Shown: positions 51,373-61,584, counted from the stretch's first letter. The stretch: 64,000 bases of DNA from Paenibacillus sp. EZ-K15 (GCF_002573715.1 NZ_PDHM01000016.1:165649-229648), one strand, 5' to 3'. Numbers and translations are program-made. The notes: generated from the letters alone by a model not told the origin.

Positions 51373-51825
51373 ATGATACCCTTTGTCGCGATGTTGGTTT
51401 CGCTTCTTTTGTTTCGGACGCTGGGCTTCGCAGGTTGGGAGTATGTAAATGACTGGGTCATTTCGCTCAGGTTTGCGGTTGCGGTCATGTTCCTGGTAAC
51501 AGCTTCTGCCCACTGGGGAAAACGACGACCTGATCTGATCGCCATGATCCCGCCGGGAATACCGAGAGCTGCTTTCTTGGTTACCATCACCGGGGTGCTG
51601 GAGATTGCGGGCGCTATTCTAATCCTTATTCCGGCTACCACAGCCTTGGCATCTACAGGTCTGGCACTCATGCTGGTAGCCATGTTTCCAGCCAATGTAT
51701 ACGCAGCGAATCGCCATTTGTCACTCGGCGGAAAGCCGGTCACTCCAATCGGGCTGAGAACGGTTCTGCAAATCGTGTTCCTGGCCGCCGTTCTCATGGC
51801 GGGCTGGCTTCCGCCTCAGGGGTAA
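51373..51825 (+). CDS. DoxX-family membrane protein
   Basis: 150 residues from ATG 51373. Four membrane helices with SLRFAVAVMFLVTASAHWGKRRPDLIAMIPPGIPRAA and ITGVLEIAGAILILIP, typical of DoxX-like proteins (YphA/YoaS type). Presumed redox or sulfur-metabolism membrane subunit; role unproven. First gene of an operon with the TetR regulator and the DUF2269 protein. Confidence 0.85.
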   Translation: MIPFVAMLVSLLLFRTLGFAGWEYVNDWVISLRFAVAVMFLVTASAHWGKRRPDLIAMIPPGIPRAAFLVTITGVLEIAGAILILIPATTALASTGLALMLVAMFPANVYAANRHLSLGGKPVTPIGLRTVLQIVFLAAVLMAGWLPPQG

Positions 51826-51854
51826 CCAACTTATCATCAAGGAGGAGTTATTAG

Positions 51855-52481
51855 ATGAAGCAGGAAGAAAGGCGAGAGCAAACCAAGCGAATACTGCTTG
51901 AAGCCACAGAAGAATTGATAAGGGAGAAAGGCTGCAGCCAAACCACCCTTAATGACATCATGAAGCGTTCCGGCTTGTCCAAAGGGGCCATATTTCATTA
52001 TGTTTCAAGTAAGGATGAGCTGTTTGTCCACGTATTACGAGCTAAGCTTGCCGAGCAGAACGAGCAGTTCATGAGCGAAGTGAACAAGCAAGGGGACATC
52101 AAACAGTTTGACGGACCGATGAATACCATTACCAACAGCATGTCGAGACTGGAAAGCCGTGACGATGTGAGCAACCTGATCTTAATGTACCTTATTGGCA
52201 AAAGCGATCAGCCCGAAATCGCCGACATTGTGGCTGGTTTCTATAGGGAAGCGACAGCAACTTCGAAGAAATGGATTGTTACAGGCCAGGAGGCAGGGGT
52301 CATACCGGAATCCATCGATGCGGAACGGACGGCTGAGCTGTTCGAGCTATTGTCGTTCGGACTGCGGATGCGGGGACTTATCGGCGTAAATAGTCATGTA
52401 TTCGGCACGAAGGAATATGCGGATTTCATCATCGACATTCTCCGGCCCGGGCACAGGGAAGAGAGGAAGGATGGCTTATGA
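51855..52481 (+). CDS. TetR-family repressor
   Basis: 208 residues. N-terminal HTH: TKRILLEATEELIREKGCSQTTLNDIMKRSGLSKGAIFHYVSSKDELFVHVL (about 10-62). The ligand domain is unrelated to named subfamilies. AAGGAGGAG site. Overlaps the next gene by 4 bases (ATGA), so it probably represses its own DoxX/DUF2269 operon. Confidence 0.92.
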   Translation: MKQEERREQTKRILLEATEELIREKGCSQTTLNDIMKRSGLSKGAIFHYVSSKDELFVHVLRAKLAEQNEQFMSEVNKQGDIKQFDGPMNTITNSMSRLESRDDVSNLILMYLIGKSDQPEIADIVAGFYREATATSKKWIVTGQEAGVIPESIDAERTAELFELLSFGLRMRGLIGVNSHVFGTKEYADFIIDILRPGHREERKDGL

Positions 52482-52939
52482 CATTGTGGTTATTTCTGCA
52501 CATCGCCGGATGTGTGTTATTCCTCGGCAATATCATTACGGCGGCATTCTGGAAAGTAAGAGCTGATCTGAAAGGGGATCCGGCAGAAATCCATAACACG
52601 GTTAAGAATGTCATGTTAGCCGATATGGTATTTACCCTGCCAGGTTTGCTGCTGATCATCATATCAGGCGTTGTGATGGCTGTTCAAGCCGGATATGGAA
52701 TGGATGGAATGAGCTGGCTGATGGCTTCATTGATTCTGTTTGGTATGACGGGGATCCTGTGGGCTGGTTTATTGATTCCGCTGCAAAAAGGGATGATTCG
52801 GCATAGTAAACAATCCATAAGGGAGGGGGTCATTTCGGGGGGTTATAAAAGAGCATCGGCGTATTGGGCGGTAGGCGGGACGATAGCCACGCTGCTGCCG
52901 GTCGTTATTTTATATCTCATGGTCAGTAAACCATTTTGA
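52478..52939 (+). CDS. DUF2269-type integral membrane protein
   Basis: 153 residues, four membrane helices. LWLFLHIAGCVLFLGNIITAAFWKVRADLKGDPAEIH is the DUF2269 opening with His in TM1, and GLLLIIISGVVMA in TM2-like position. ATG overlaps the tetR stop. Function unknown; possibly a heme- or quinone-linked membrane protein given the buried His. Confidence 0.8.
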   Translation: MTLWLFLHIAGCVLFLGNIITAAFWKVRADLKGDPAEIHNTVKNVMLADMVFTLPGLLLIIISGVVMAVQAGYGMDGMSWLMASLILFGMTGILWAGLLIPLQKGMIRHSKQSIREGVISGGYKRASAYWAVGGTIATLLPVVILYLMVSKPF

Positions 52940-52943
52940 AGCG

Positions 52944-52993
52944 AAGAGAACGATCGATCTGATTGCCTAACGTGGTCAGGTCGTTTTTTTGAT
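52944..52993 (+). terminator. Probable terminator
   Basis: GAACGATCGATCTGATTGCC-taac-GTGGTCAGGTCGTT followed by seven T; stem imperfect (ACGA.../...TCGT with inner CTGATTGCC/GTGGTCAG). Confidence 0.6.
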
Positions 52994-53121
52994 TTGCGAT
53001 TCATCCGACAATGGAAACATAGGGCTTAAGAAGTGCCACCTCTTCCCACCTGCAGGTGCATATTTGACCATCGTCTGCATACGATTAGCCGAGAAAGCTC
53101 TGAATAAGGGAGGGTGCTCAA

Positions 53122-55629
53122 ATGTCCGTTAATGATCAGCAGCTGGCACAAATCGCTATGGCCTATCTGCCGCACGGTGCTGAACTTGTACGAATCGATA
53201 GGCCTGCAGAACATCCTGCAGTTGTCGCAGTCGACATCACGGGAGATCACATCCCAGAGATTGTCGGTGTGTCCCGATTGAATCATGAGCTTTATTTATT
53301 TGTGCTGCTTTACCGCAATGGCGGATATGAGGTCGTTGCCAACGTCTTGGGGCAGGGATATGGGGTTACTTCATTGACGGCGGCCCCTGTGTTGAACCCA
53401 AGTATGAATCAATTAATCGTAGGTTGGCAGCTCGGTTCCATCTGGTCAAAATTGTCGATCTACGCTTGGACGCCAGAGGGCCTTCAAGATATCGCACCTG
53501 CTGATATATATTACAGTTATATCGATATTGCGGATATGCCGGGTGCTTCGGGTCCGGATGGTCAGGCTGAAATCGCGCTTTGGATTCACGATACAGGCGA
53601 AGCTTATCGAGTCGAGGTCGTCAGATGGGGCCAAGGGGCGTTAGTGACTGCACCGGATGTATACCCCTATTATTTCCCTGTCGTTGTAAGGTACTACGAG
53701 AGATTGACGCAAGAACATCCGGATTATTCTTATTACTGGTATTACATGGCGGATGCACAATATCGGGCCGGGATGCCGGAGGCTGCCCTTGTGTCAGTCC
53801 GCAAAGCACTCACGTTCGCCGAACCTTACCCGGCGCGTGACACGCTGCTTGAACTTGAGAGGCGGATAAAGGAGATGCTGGCAAGCAGAGGGCAGCCACA
53901 ACAGCATGTCGGGTTATTTCCGGCATCCGTGAAGACGACGGACGGAACGAAGTGGGGATACATTGATCGCAGCGGAAGGATGGTCATTCAACCGAAGTAT
54001 GATGATGCACAGGATTTTCAGGACAATGGTCTTGCCATCGTAGGTATGAAAGGTAAGTATGGCCTCATTGACAGGTCTGACCGTTTCGTAGTGAAGCCTA
54101 TATATCAGTCCATCAGCCCGTTCTCGGAGCATCGAGCGACCGTGATCGATGATCAAGGTTTTAAGATGATTAACGAACAAGGGGAAGTGCTGACACCACG
54201 AGGATATCCGTATATAGCAGGGCTTAGAGAAGGAAGGGCGGTTTATTATGTAACCGATAATGGCAGTGGAGATGGCGCGAACAGCCGATACGGCTACCTC
54301 GATTCAGCGGGCCAAGAGGTGATCTCAGCCCAATATGAGGAAGCGAATGATTTTGTCGATGGCAAAGCAGTTGTGAAAATAAAAGACCATCATTACGCGC
54401 TCATTGATCTCCATGGACGCCGATTGGCCAATTATCCATTCGCCTACGTCGGACCGCCTGGTGAGGGCTTGCTGGCCTTTCAGAAGGATAGCACTGGCAA
54501 ATACGGTTATATCGATGAACAGGGAAACATCGTCATTCCGCCGACCTATACTTCGGCTTTTCCTTTTCATCATGACAGAGCGATTGTTAACACGGCAGAA
54601 GATTACAAGTCGAAGTATGGCGTCATTAATAATCAGGGTGAGTGGGTAATCCAGCCGGGATATAACGATATCCGGGACTTGAATGAAGACCGGTTTGCGC
54701 TTGGGCGTGCGATTGATCCTGAACAGCCGTATATTGGTTCGATGTATGCCATTGCAGATTGGGCTGGGAAGAGGTTATCTGATTTTGTATATCGGGAAGT
54801 ATCTGATTACAAACACGGCTTGGCCTCGGTTTATGATGCGAAACAGACGTATTTCATTGATCGAACCGGCAGAGCGGCCCCGGGGTATCCTCGAGTGAAC
54901 GGCAGCGGTTCGCTTACGCTGGAACCAGGGGGGCTAATTAAGGCCCTGGTCGATCAGCGTCTGTCTTACCTGGACCGGTCGGGTCACGTCATATGGAAGC
55001 AGAATGCGGTGATTCCGCTGCAACCACCTTATAAGGTAATGGAAGAAAAGTATAAACCTAATCCGGATTACTTAGTCTACTATCCACAGATCGACGGAAT
55101 GAGGGATCAAGCAGCTCAGCACACGCTGAATACGAAACTTAAAGAAATGTCACAGGTGAAATTCATTCCTCCGAATCAACAGCTTGATTATACGTATACA
55201 GGCGATTTTGACGTCATTTTCTACAAGCAGAAACTGCTTGAACTGGAGTTGAACGGTTATAACTATCCCTCTGGTGCCGCACACGGCATGCCAACGGAGG
55301 TATATGCCATTATCAATCTGGAGAACGGCAGGATGTATGAATTGAAGGACTTGTTTAAGCCGGGCAGCGATTATGTGAAGGAGCTCAGCCGCATCGTTGG
55401 CGAGCAGATTCAAGAGGATCCGCATTATTCGTACGTATTTCCGGATAGCTATAAGGGAATTGCAGCAAACCAACCCTTCTATGTAACCGAAGACGCGTTA
55501 CATCTGGTGTTTGCACCGTATGAGATCGCCCCTTATGCAGCGGGTTTTCCGACGTTCACGATTCCTTTTTCACAGATCAAGGACATAATCGATACCGAGG
55601 GTGAGTTCTGGAGGGCGTTTCATTCCTAA
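53122..55629 (+). CDS. WG-repeat protein with C-terminal DUF3298
   Basis: 835 residues. N-terminal 1-200: beta-propeller-like VDITGDHIPEIVGVSRLNHELYLF; 200-250 a tetratricopeptide-like pair (YYMADAQYRAGMPEAALVSVRKAL). Residues 275-640 hold about eight WG-type repeats (W/YGYIDRSGRMVIQPKYDDAQDF, YGLIDRSDRFVVKPIYQSISPF, YGYLDSAGQEVISAQYEEANDF, YGYIDEQGNIVIPPTYTSAF). The C-terminus (about 680-830) is DUF3298/RsiV-like, with PSGAAHGMPTEVYAIINLENGRMYELKDLF. No signal peptide is clear. Likely a binding or scaffold protein; GGGAGG site. Confidence 0.9.
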   Translation: MSVNDQQLAQIAMAYLPHGAELVRIDRPAEHPAVVAVDITGDHIPEIVGVSRLNHELYLFVLLYRNGGYEVVANVLGQGYGVTSLTAAPVLNPSMNQLIVGWQLGSIWSKLSIYAWTPEGLQDIAPADIYYSYIDIADMPGASGPDGQAEIALWIHDTGEAYRVEVVRWGQGALVTAPDVYPYYFPVVVRYYERLTQEHPDYSYYWYYMADAQYRAGMPEAALVSVRKALTFAEPYPARDTLLELERRIKEMLASRGQPQQHVGLFPASVKTTDGTKWGYIDRSGRMVIQPKYDDAQDFQDNGLAIVGMKGKYGLIDRSDRFVVKPIYQSISPFSEHRATVIDDQGFKMINEQGEVLTPRGYPYIAGLREGRAVYYVTDNGSGDGANSRYGYLDSAGQEVISAQYEEANDFVDGKAVVKIKDHHYALIDLHGRRLANYPFAYVGPPGEGLLAFQKDSTGKYGYIDEQGNIVIPPTYTSAFPFHHDRAIVNTAEDYKSKYGVINNQGEWVIQPGYNDIRDLNEDRFALGRAIDPEQPYIGSMYAIADWAGKRLSDFVYREVSDYKHGLASVYDAKQTYFIDRTGRAAPGYPRVNGSGSLTLEPGGLIKALVDQRLSYLDRSGHVIWKQNAVIPLQPPYKVMEEKYKPNPDYLVYYPQIDGMRDQAAQHTLNTKLKEMSQVKFIPPNQQLDYTYTGDFDVIFYKQKLLELELNGYNYPSGAAHGMPTEVYAIINLENGRMYELKDLFKPGSDYVKELSRIVGEQIQEDPHYSYVFPDSYKGIAANQPFYVTEDALHLVFAPYEIAPYAAGFPTFTIPFSQIKDIIDTEGEFWRAFHS

Positions 55630-55739
55630 CCTTCCTTCTTCTAGAATTGAAGCCGTGACGAATCTTTCCATATGACCGAACAAGGTTTAGAATAGATGAA
55701 AACTCCCCTTACATACGGCAACTGGAAGGAGGTTTGGTT

Positions 55740-56153
55740 ATGGCAGATGGTGTTGCAGGCAAAAAAGATTTTCTTATCACATGCGAGGAGGATTGCGGGA
55801 ACGCACCGAAGAAGGAGTTGCTGAAGAAACTCCACATCGCATTGGCTGGCATGGATGCACAATTTATGAATGAGAATTTCACGGATGGGATTCAGATGAA
55901 TTACGTTGGGGAACGAATCCTTCAAGGGAAGGATCAAGTGAGTGAATCGTTATGTCAGGTGAAGTGTGGCAAGACAGCCGAACTGCATATTCATCATCTG
56001 ATAACGCATGGCAGCACCGGTGCAGCGGAGGGAATCCTTGTATTCGATGACCGGAAGCGCCTGGCATTTTGTAACGTATACCGGTTCAGCAGCAGCGCCA
56101 AAATCGCCAAAATTAAGGAGATCACTTCTTATATAATTCCATTGTCTGAATGA
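55740..56153 (+). CDS. SnoaL/NTF2-like protein
   Basis: 137 residues from ATG 55740 (AAGGAGG). A pattern of one helix pair then a curved sheet: LLKKLHIALAGMDAQFMNENFTDGIQMNYVGERILQGKDQVSESL, AELHIHHLITHGSTGAAEGILVFDDRKRLAFCNVYRF. This is the SnoaL-like/NTF2 fold, with the typical order of D-x-V, G-x-x-x-I. Might bind or convert a small molecule; no operon partner except the MFS gene 27 bp downstream. Confidence 0.75.
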   Translation: MADGVAGKKDFLITCEEDCGNAPKKELLKKLHIALAGMDAQFMNENFTDGIQMNYVGERILQGKDQVSESLCQVKCGKTAELHIHHLITHGSTGAAEGILVFDDRKRLAFCNVYRFSSSAKIAKIKEITSYIIPLSE

Positions 56154-56179
56154 TCACGGCGTAGAAAGGACTCTTATTT

Positions 56180-57400
56180 GTGGTAACATTTTTTCTTCTT
56201 ATTATTTATTTGGCCTTTATCAGTTTAGGGCTTCCGGATTCCTTGCTCGGGGTCGCTTGGCCGGCCATGCAGCCGGATATCGGTGCTGCCTTCGAATCCG
56301 CAGGATTGCTATCCATGGTCGTAACCGGAGGTACGATCGTATCCAGCTTGATTAGCGGGAGCGTGATCGAACGCTTCGGGACGGGTATGGTTACGCTTGT
56401 CAGCTGTTTGTTGACAGCGAGTGCGCTGTTCGGTTTTGCGTATGCGCCATCGCTGTTCTGGCTCATTCTGTTGGCGATTCCGCTTGGTTTAGGCGCAGGG
56501 GCCGTCGATACGGGACTGAACCATTATGTGGCAAACCATTATAAGGCCCACCATATGAGCTGGCTGCACTGCTTCTGGGGTGTGGGCGCAACGTTAGGGC
56601 CGATTATCATGTCCTATTCCATGGGGGCTAACAATGCATGGAGATACGGATATTATACCGTATCCATGCTGCAGTTCGCTCTGGTCTTCATCCTGCTGAT
56701 CACACTCCCGCTTTGGAGGATCGTGGCAAGTCAGCATCGGCAGCCCGAAGGCATGCTTGAAGAACAAACGGGAAATGAATCAACGAACAGCGATGAAGCT
56801 ATTGTCCAGAAGCACGGAAAGCCACTCCAAATCAGAGGGGTAAAGATAACCCTGTTGGCGTTTTTGTTCTATTGCGGAGTGGAAGCGACCGTCGGTTTAT
56901 GGGGAGCGAGCTTTCTCGTAGGAACCCGAGATCTGCCTCCGGAAACAGCAGCAGTATGGGTGTCCATGTATTATGGAGGCATCACATTCGGCCGATTCAT
57001 TACAGGATTCGTAACGCTGAGGTTGAACAATCGGACGCTCATCCGTGCAGGGCAAGTGACGGCCATTGCCGGTGCAGTCCTGTTGTTGCTGCCGCTGCAT
57101 TCCTATCTTTCTCTCATCGGACTCATTGTTATCGGACTCGGGCTTGCACCCATATTCCCTTGTTTGCTGCATGAAACACCGGCCCGCTTCGGCAAAGCTC
57201 AATCGTCCAGAATCATGGGCTATCAGATGGCTGTTGCCTATACCGGCACCACGATTTTACCCCCACTGTTTGGTATCGTTGCAGCTCAAATATCGATAGG
57301 TTTATTACCCGTCGTCATTCTGTTGTTTGCCCTGATCATGCTGCTCAGCTCCGAGAAGGTGAACCGAATCCTTTATCAAAGCAGGAAAAGCGAGGCTTGA
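56180..57400 (+). CDS. MFS transporter (FucP/sugar-like)
   Basis: 406 residues from GTG 56180. Twelve membrane helices; FLLIIYLAFISLGLPDSLLGVAWPAM opening and GLGAGAVDTGLNHYVANHYKAHHMSWLHCFWGVGATLGPIIM in the N-half, typical of the sugar-permease-like YbgG/YcxA group. Second half starts with FYCGVEATVGLWGASFL. Substrate unknown. No terminator clearly separates it from the next gene. Confidence 0.87.
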   Translation: MVTFFLLIIYLAFISLGLPDSLLGVAWPAMQPDIGAAFESAGLLSMVVTGGTIVSSLISGSVIERFGTGMVTLVSCLLTASALFGFAYAPSLFWLILLAIPLGLGAGAVDTGLNHYVANHYKAHHMSWLHCFWGVGATLGPIIMSYSMGANNAWRYGYYTVSMLQFALVFILLITLPLWRIVASQHRQPEGMLEEQTGNESTNSDEAIVQKHGKPLQIRGVKITLLAFLFYCGVEATVGLWGASFLVGTRDLPPETAAVWVSMYYGGITFGRFITGFVTLRLNNRTLIRAGQVTAIAGAVLLLLPLHSYLSLIGLIVIGLGLAPIFPCLLHETPARFGKAQSSRIMGYQMAVAYTGTTILPPLFGIVAAQISIGLLPVVILLFALIMLLSSEKVNRILYQSRKSEA

Positions 57401-57509
57401 TTAGAACCGGCGAACATCATATTTGAACATTAATGGATCATCGTAATATGCAAAATATCCCTTGAATGACATTTCCACTTTAGTGACAAAATGTACTAAG
57501 GTGGTGAAT

Positions 57510-59129
57510 GTGAAAATGCGGATAAACAGGATGATCCTCGTAATGCTGTCCCTTGTACTGATCACGGTAATGGGATGCCGACATCAAAAACCTGCCGAAC
57601 AGGATTTGCTGCGGGTTAAATCCGAACAAGGTCCTACACATAAGAAAGTCATATTCCTGATGGTCGACTCATTAATGGCACAGGCGATTGATAAGGGTAT
57701 TTCTCAAAAACAGCTGCCCACCTTTCAATATTTGATCGAACATGGACAATATTACAAGGATCTGGTCAGCTCTTTTCCTACGATGTCTGTCACGATTGAC
57801 AGCACGATGTTAACGGGTAAATATCCGAATGGCCATGGCGTACCAGGGCTCCTATGGTATTCGTCCGACGATAAGAAGATGATCAACTACGGAACAGGGC
57901 CGATGGAAATCCTCAGGCAAGGTATCAATCCGGTCCTGACTGATGCTTTGATCCATTTGAACGGGAAACATTTAAATCCGAATTCACGTACGATCTACGA
58001 AGAATTAGCCCGTCTTGGCTTGAAATCAGGATCGATTAACGGCTTAATATATCGGGGACCGATCGAGCATACGCTGACGATCCCGGATTGGATTCAAGGT
58101 CCGACTTCCCTGCAGAAACATATAAAAGTCAAAGGTCCGGATTTTTTAGCTCTGGGAGCCTTGTCCAATCCCCTGGAAGGCTCTAAAGATACCAAGAATC
58201 TGCCTGACGATCTCACGGATCGGATGGGGCTGAACAATAAGTATGCAATCGAAGCCGTTAACTATCTGATTCAAGCCAACAAGCTGCCAGATTTTTTGTA
58301 TGTTTATTTACCGGACTTGGACCAGAAGCTTCATAAAAAAGGTCCGTCAGAGCTCGAAGGCGTCAAAAAGGTGGATCAGCAGCTCCGGGCCGTATTAAAT
58401 GCCTTCGGATCGCCGGAAAAGGCGTTCAACGAAGCGATTTTTGTCATCGCTGGGGACAGCGGAATGACACAGCTTCTTCCAGCAAAGCAACGTTCTGAGA
58501 TTGATATGCCCGCTATGCTGAAAGGCATCTCTGTTCTAAAGCCGGGCGAAGAGGTGAAAGCGGAAACCGAGGTTGCCCTTGCAGTCAATGAAACGATGGC
58601 TTATGTATATAATTTCAAGCCCAGTCGTTCTCTGCGAAGCTTGGCGGATATCCTGAGCAAGGATGACCGCATCGATTTTGTTGCTTGGAAAGAAAACGGA
58701 TGGATTCATGCCCTTCAAGGATCCACTTCGAAGGAACTCCGATATAAGGCGAATGGTAACCTGATCGATCGCTATAAACAAACGTGGACCGTGAAGCAGG
58801 ATGCACAGGTGTTGGACCTTAAATTGAATGCCGATCATCGAACCTTGGAATACGGACAGTATCCCGACGTGCTGGAAAGGTTGTCCGGGTCGCTGAACTC
58901 TCATAAAGGAGAATTTTTGGTCGTGACGGCTAAACCGGGATACGAATTAGCAGATCGAAGCTCTCCGACGCATGCGGGGGGCGGGGGCCACGGCTCGATT
59001 CGCCATACGGAGTCCCTTGTCCCGCTGATCATTGTTGGAACTAACGAAAAGCCTGCAAATCTACGAATGGTTGATCTAAAGGCCTATTTACTTGATCTGT
59101 TGACGAATCACGCACAGAAGACAAAATAA
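57510..59129 (+). CDS. Alkaline-phosphatase-superfamily lipoprotein
   Basis: 539 residues from GTG 57510 (AAGGTGGTG) or ATG 57516. Lipobox signal MILVMLSLVLITVMGC. Catalytic sites of the phosphodiesterase/nucleotide-pyrophosphatase fold: KVIFLMVDSLMAQ (metal Asp), FPTMSVTIDSTMLTGKYPNGHGVPG (nucleophile Thr/Ser), YVYLPDLDQKLHKKG, FVIAGDSGMTQL, and HAGGGGHGSI with the last His. Attached to the outer face of the membrane; would hydrolyse phosphodiesters or phosphoesters. Confidence 0.9.
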   Translation: MKMRINRMILVMLSLVLITVMGCRHQKPAEQDLLRVKSEQGPTHKKVIFLMVDSLMAQAIDKGISQKQLPTFQYLIEHGQYYKDLVSSFPTMSVTIDSTMLTGKYPNGHGVPGLLWYSSDDKKMINYGTGPMEILRQGINPVLTDALIHLNGKHLNPNSRTIYEELARLGLKSGSINGLIYRGPIEHTLTIPDWIQGPTSLQKHIKVKGPDFLALGALSNPLEGSKDTKNLPDDLTDRMGLNNKYAIEAVNYLIQANKLPDFLYVYLPDLDQKLHKKGPSELEGVKKVDQQLRAVLNAFGSPEKAFNEAIFVIAGDSGMTQLLPAKQRSEIDMPAMLKGISVLKPGEEVKAETEVALAVNETMAYVYNFKPSRSLRSLADILSKDDRIDFVAWKENGWIHALQGSTSKELRYKANGNLIDRYKQTWTVKQDAQVLDLKLNADHRTLEYGQYPDVLERLSGSLNSHKGEFLVVTAKPGYELADRSSPTHAGGGGHGSIRHTESLVPLIIVGTNEKPANLRMVDLKAYLLDLLTNHAQKTK

Positions 59130-59290
59130 TTTGCAAAAGTGTGTTACCGTCATGTTCTATGACCACCATGCCAATGTTGTAAATTTGCTGGATATTAGGC
59201 ACTTTTTTTCGATTTTTATGGAAAAGGGTGCCTTTTTCGTAGCGATTTATTTGAACTTTACCGTTATAATATGATGTAACTTCCTTCTCG

Positions 59291-59383
59291 ATGATGTTTG
59301 AGAACGAAGCTGATTACGAAGCCTATAATGTGCATCCGCAGCATGTTGATTTCGTAGAGAACCGCTGGAAGAAGGAAGTGTGA
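59291..59383 (+). pseudogene. Dabb-domain protein remnant
   Basis: MMFENEADYEAYNVHPQHVDF then VENRWKKEV and TGA: the C-terminal third of a stress-responsive Dabb (alpha/beta barrel) protein, whose end is typically E-x-Y-x-x-H-P-x-H-x-x-F-V. The N-terminal two thirds are absent. Confidence 0.65.
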
Positions 59384-59461
59384 ACAGTTTTTGGAGATTT
59401 GATTACAGCGAAGGGTAGAAGATGAATACACATAAATACACGGCAACGGAGGGAGAACATA

Positions 59462-60589
59462 TTGAATCAAGCAGGGGAAGATAAAGAGTTGCAAATAACA
59501 CCGCGGCAGGCATTAGGACGGTTGAAGCCTTACACGGCAGGTAAGCCCATCTGGGAAGTGCAGCAGGAATACGGCTTGGATCGCGTCATCAAATTGGCTT
59601 CCAATGAAAATTCACTCGGTCCTTCGCCCAAAGCATTGCAAGCCATTCAGGAGCAGTTGCCTGATTTACACCGTTATCCCGACGAGCGTTCTTCAGGTCT
59701 TACGCAAGCGCTTGGCGAGCACTTGGGATTGGCAGCGAATCAATTCATTGTGACAAACGGCGGCGATGAGCTGATCATGCTGATTTCTCGTGCGTACCTT
59801 GAGCCTGGTGACGAGATCGTCGTTCCTGATCCGACATTCAGCGAATATGAGTTTGGCGCATTTCTAATGTCCGGTACAGTCATTAAGGTACCGCTGCGTG
59901 AGCAATATGCCTTCTGTGCGGAAGATATACTGGACGTGATGACGGAACGAACCAAAATCGTGTATCTGTGTACTCCCAATAATCCAACAGGCACCTACAT
60001 TCCCGAGCTTGAAATGAAAAAGCTTCTGGACCGTCTTCCTACTCGCGTGCTGGTTGTGATCGATACGGCATATCGTCATTATGCTACAGCTCCTGACTAC
60101 TCGGACGGGATCGATTTCATCAAGCTGGGATATCCGGTCATCACCCTGAACACCTTCTCCAAAATCTACGGACTTGCGGGTATTCGCGTCGGCTATGGCG
60201 CTGCTTCGGAAGGCATCATCCGCACCCTGCTTCAGGTTAAGGAGCCCTTTAATGTCAATGCGCTGGCACAAGCGGCGGCATCGGCCGCACTTGGAGATGA
60301 GGAGCACGTCCAGGCATCATGCCGGATGAATGAACAAGGCAGACAGCAAATCTATGAGGGACTGAGTCGGTTAGCGATTCCTTACTACGAGAGCATGAGC
60401 AATTTCATTCTGGCGGAGCTTGGAGAACATGCAGACATTATATACCACAAGCTGCTGGAGCAGGGGATTATCGTCAGGTCCGCCAAAGGCTGGGGACTCC
60501 CAGGGCATATCCGGATTTCGGTAGGAACAGCGGAAGAAAATCAAGGATTCCTTGATGCTTTAGGCGAAATCTTAGTGCATACAAAGTAA
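59462..60589 (+). CDS. hisC: Histidinol-phosphate aminotransferase
   Basis: 375 residues from TTG 59462 (GGAGGGAG). Fold type I PLP enzyme: KPYTAGKPIWEVQQEYGLDRVIKLASNENSLGPSP at the start, CTPNNPTGTY (about 178-187), the PLP Lys in TFSKIYGLAGIRVGYG (about 230-245). HisC family; also acts on aromatic amino acids in many Bacilli. Stand-alone gene away from a his operon, so a second copy or an aromatic aminotransferase role is possible. Confidence 0.92.
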   Translation: MNQAGEDKELQITPRQALGRLKPYTAGKPIWEVQQEYGLDRVIKLASNENSLGPSPKALQAIQEQLPDLHRYPDERSSGLTQALGEHLGLAANQFIVTNGGDELIMLISRAYLEPGDEIVVPDPTFSEYEFGAFLMSGTVIKVPLREQYAFCAEDILDVMTERTKIVYLCTPNNPTGTYIPELEMKKLLDRLPTRVLVVIDTAYRHYATAPDYSDGIDFIKLGYPVITLNTFSKIYGLAGIRVGYGAASEGIIRTLLQVKEPFNVNALAQAAASAALGDEEHVQASCRMNEQGRQQIYEGLSRLAIPYYESMSNFILAELGEHADIIYHKLLEQGIIVRSAKGWGLPGHIRISVGTAEENQGFLDALGEILVHTK

Positions 60590-60669
60590 CCTTATGGTAA
60601 GTATAAAGTAAAAAGTGATGCTGGCATCCTTCAAAAGCACGCAGCAAGAGCAGATATGCGAAAATACGA

Positions 60670-60700
60670 TAAGGACCGCAGGTGCGGTCCTTTTTTTGAT
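60670..60700 (+). terminator. Intrinsic terminator of hisC
   Basis: AAGGACCGC-aggt-GCGGTCCTTTTTTT. Confidence 0.92.
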
Positions 60701-60823
60701 GGATTTTAACTATATCATTTCCATCGCGGCCTTCGATTTATGCATAAAATCATAAGTTGATGTCACAATTGGATCGCTTTGTTTGTCTACATTATGAAAT
60801 AGACGAAAAAGGAGAGATATCAG

Positions 60824-61483
60824 ATGGAGAACATGCTCATTATCAACGCACATCCGAAGGTGGAGTCAGCGACATCGGTCAGCTTGCGGTTGCTTCAGCA
60901 TTTTTTGGAGGCGTACACGAAATGGAATCCAGCAGGAGCTATAGAACAAATCGATTTATACCGTGATTCTATACCTGCCATAGACCATATGGTGCTAGAG
61001 CTATGGAGCCAACAGGGAAGAGAGGAGCCGCTTAACGAAGAGGAGCAACAGATAACGGACCGCATGTCCGCCATTCTGCAGCAATTTAAGGCGGCACGAA
61101 AGTATGTCATCGTCATGCCGATGCACAATTTCAACATTCCTTCCAAGCTTAAAGATTATATCGACAATATCCTCATTGCACGCGAGACATTCCAATATAC
61201 GGAGAATGGATCGGAAGGTTTGCTAACCGATGGCCGCAGTTTGCTGGTCATTCAGGCCAGTGATGCCATTTACACGAATCATGACTGGTATGCCGAGGTG
61301 GAATACTCGCATAAATACCTTAAGTCCATGTTTAATTTTATGGGGATAATGGATTATCAGATCATCCGCGCACAGGGAATTGCAATCCTGGATCGAGATC
61401 AAATCCTTGCACAGGCCTTTCAGGAAGCCGAAGAAGCTGCGAAACGGCTGGCGAGCATGAAGCCAACGATAAAGATTAAATAG
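60824..61483 (+). CDS. FMN-dependent NADH-azoreductase (AzoR-like)
   Basis: 219 residues. Flavodoxin-like: LIINAHPKVESATSVSLRLLQHFLEAYTKWNP at the N-terminus and VIVMPMHNFNIPSKLKDYIDNILIARETFQYTENG (about 88-122), the FMN and dimer region of AzoR. Reduces quinones and azo compounds with NADH. AGGAGAG site and terminator on both sides, so monocistronic. Confidence 0.92.
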   Translation: MENMLIINAHPKVESATSVSLRLLQHFLEAYTKWNPAGAIEQIDLYRDSIPAIDHMVLELWSQQGREEPLNEEEQQITDRMSAILQQFKAARKYVIVMPMHNFNIPSKLKDYIDNILIARETFQYTENGSEGLLTDGRSLLVIQASDAIYTNHDWYAEVEYSHKYLKSMFNFMGIMDYQIIRAQGIAILDRDQILAQAFQEAEEAAKRLASMKPTIKIK

Positions 61484-61518
61484 GAATGGATGCATGGAGA
61501 ACAGAACGGTGACTTAAG

Positions 61519-61545
61519 CATTAAAAGGCTGCCTGATGGCAGCCT
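61519..61545 (+). terminator. Terminator of the azoreductase gene
   Basis: AAAGGCTGCC-tgat-GGCAGCCTTC; T-run weak. Confidence 0.7.
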
Positions 61546-61584
61546 TCACTGTTTGGATGGAAGCTTTAAGGAATCTTGAGGTTG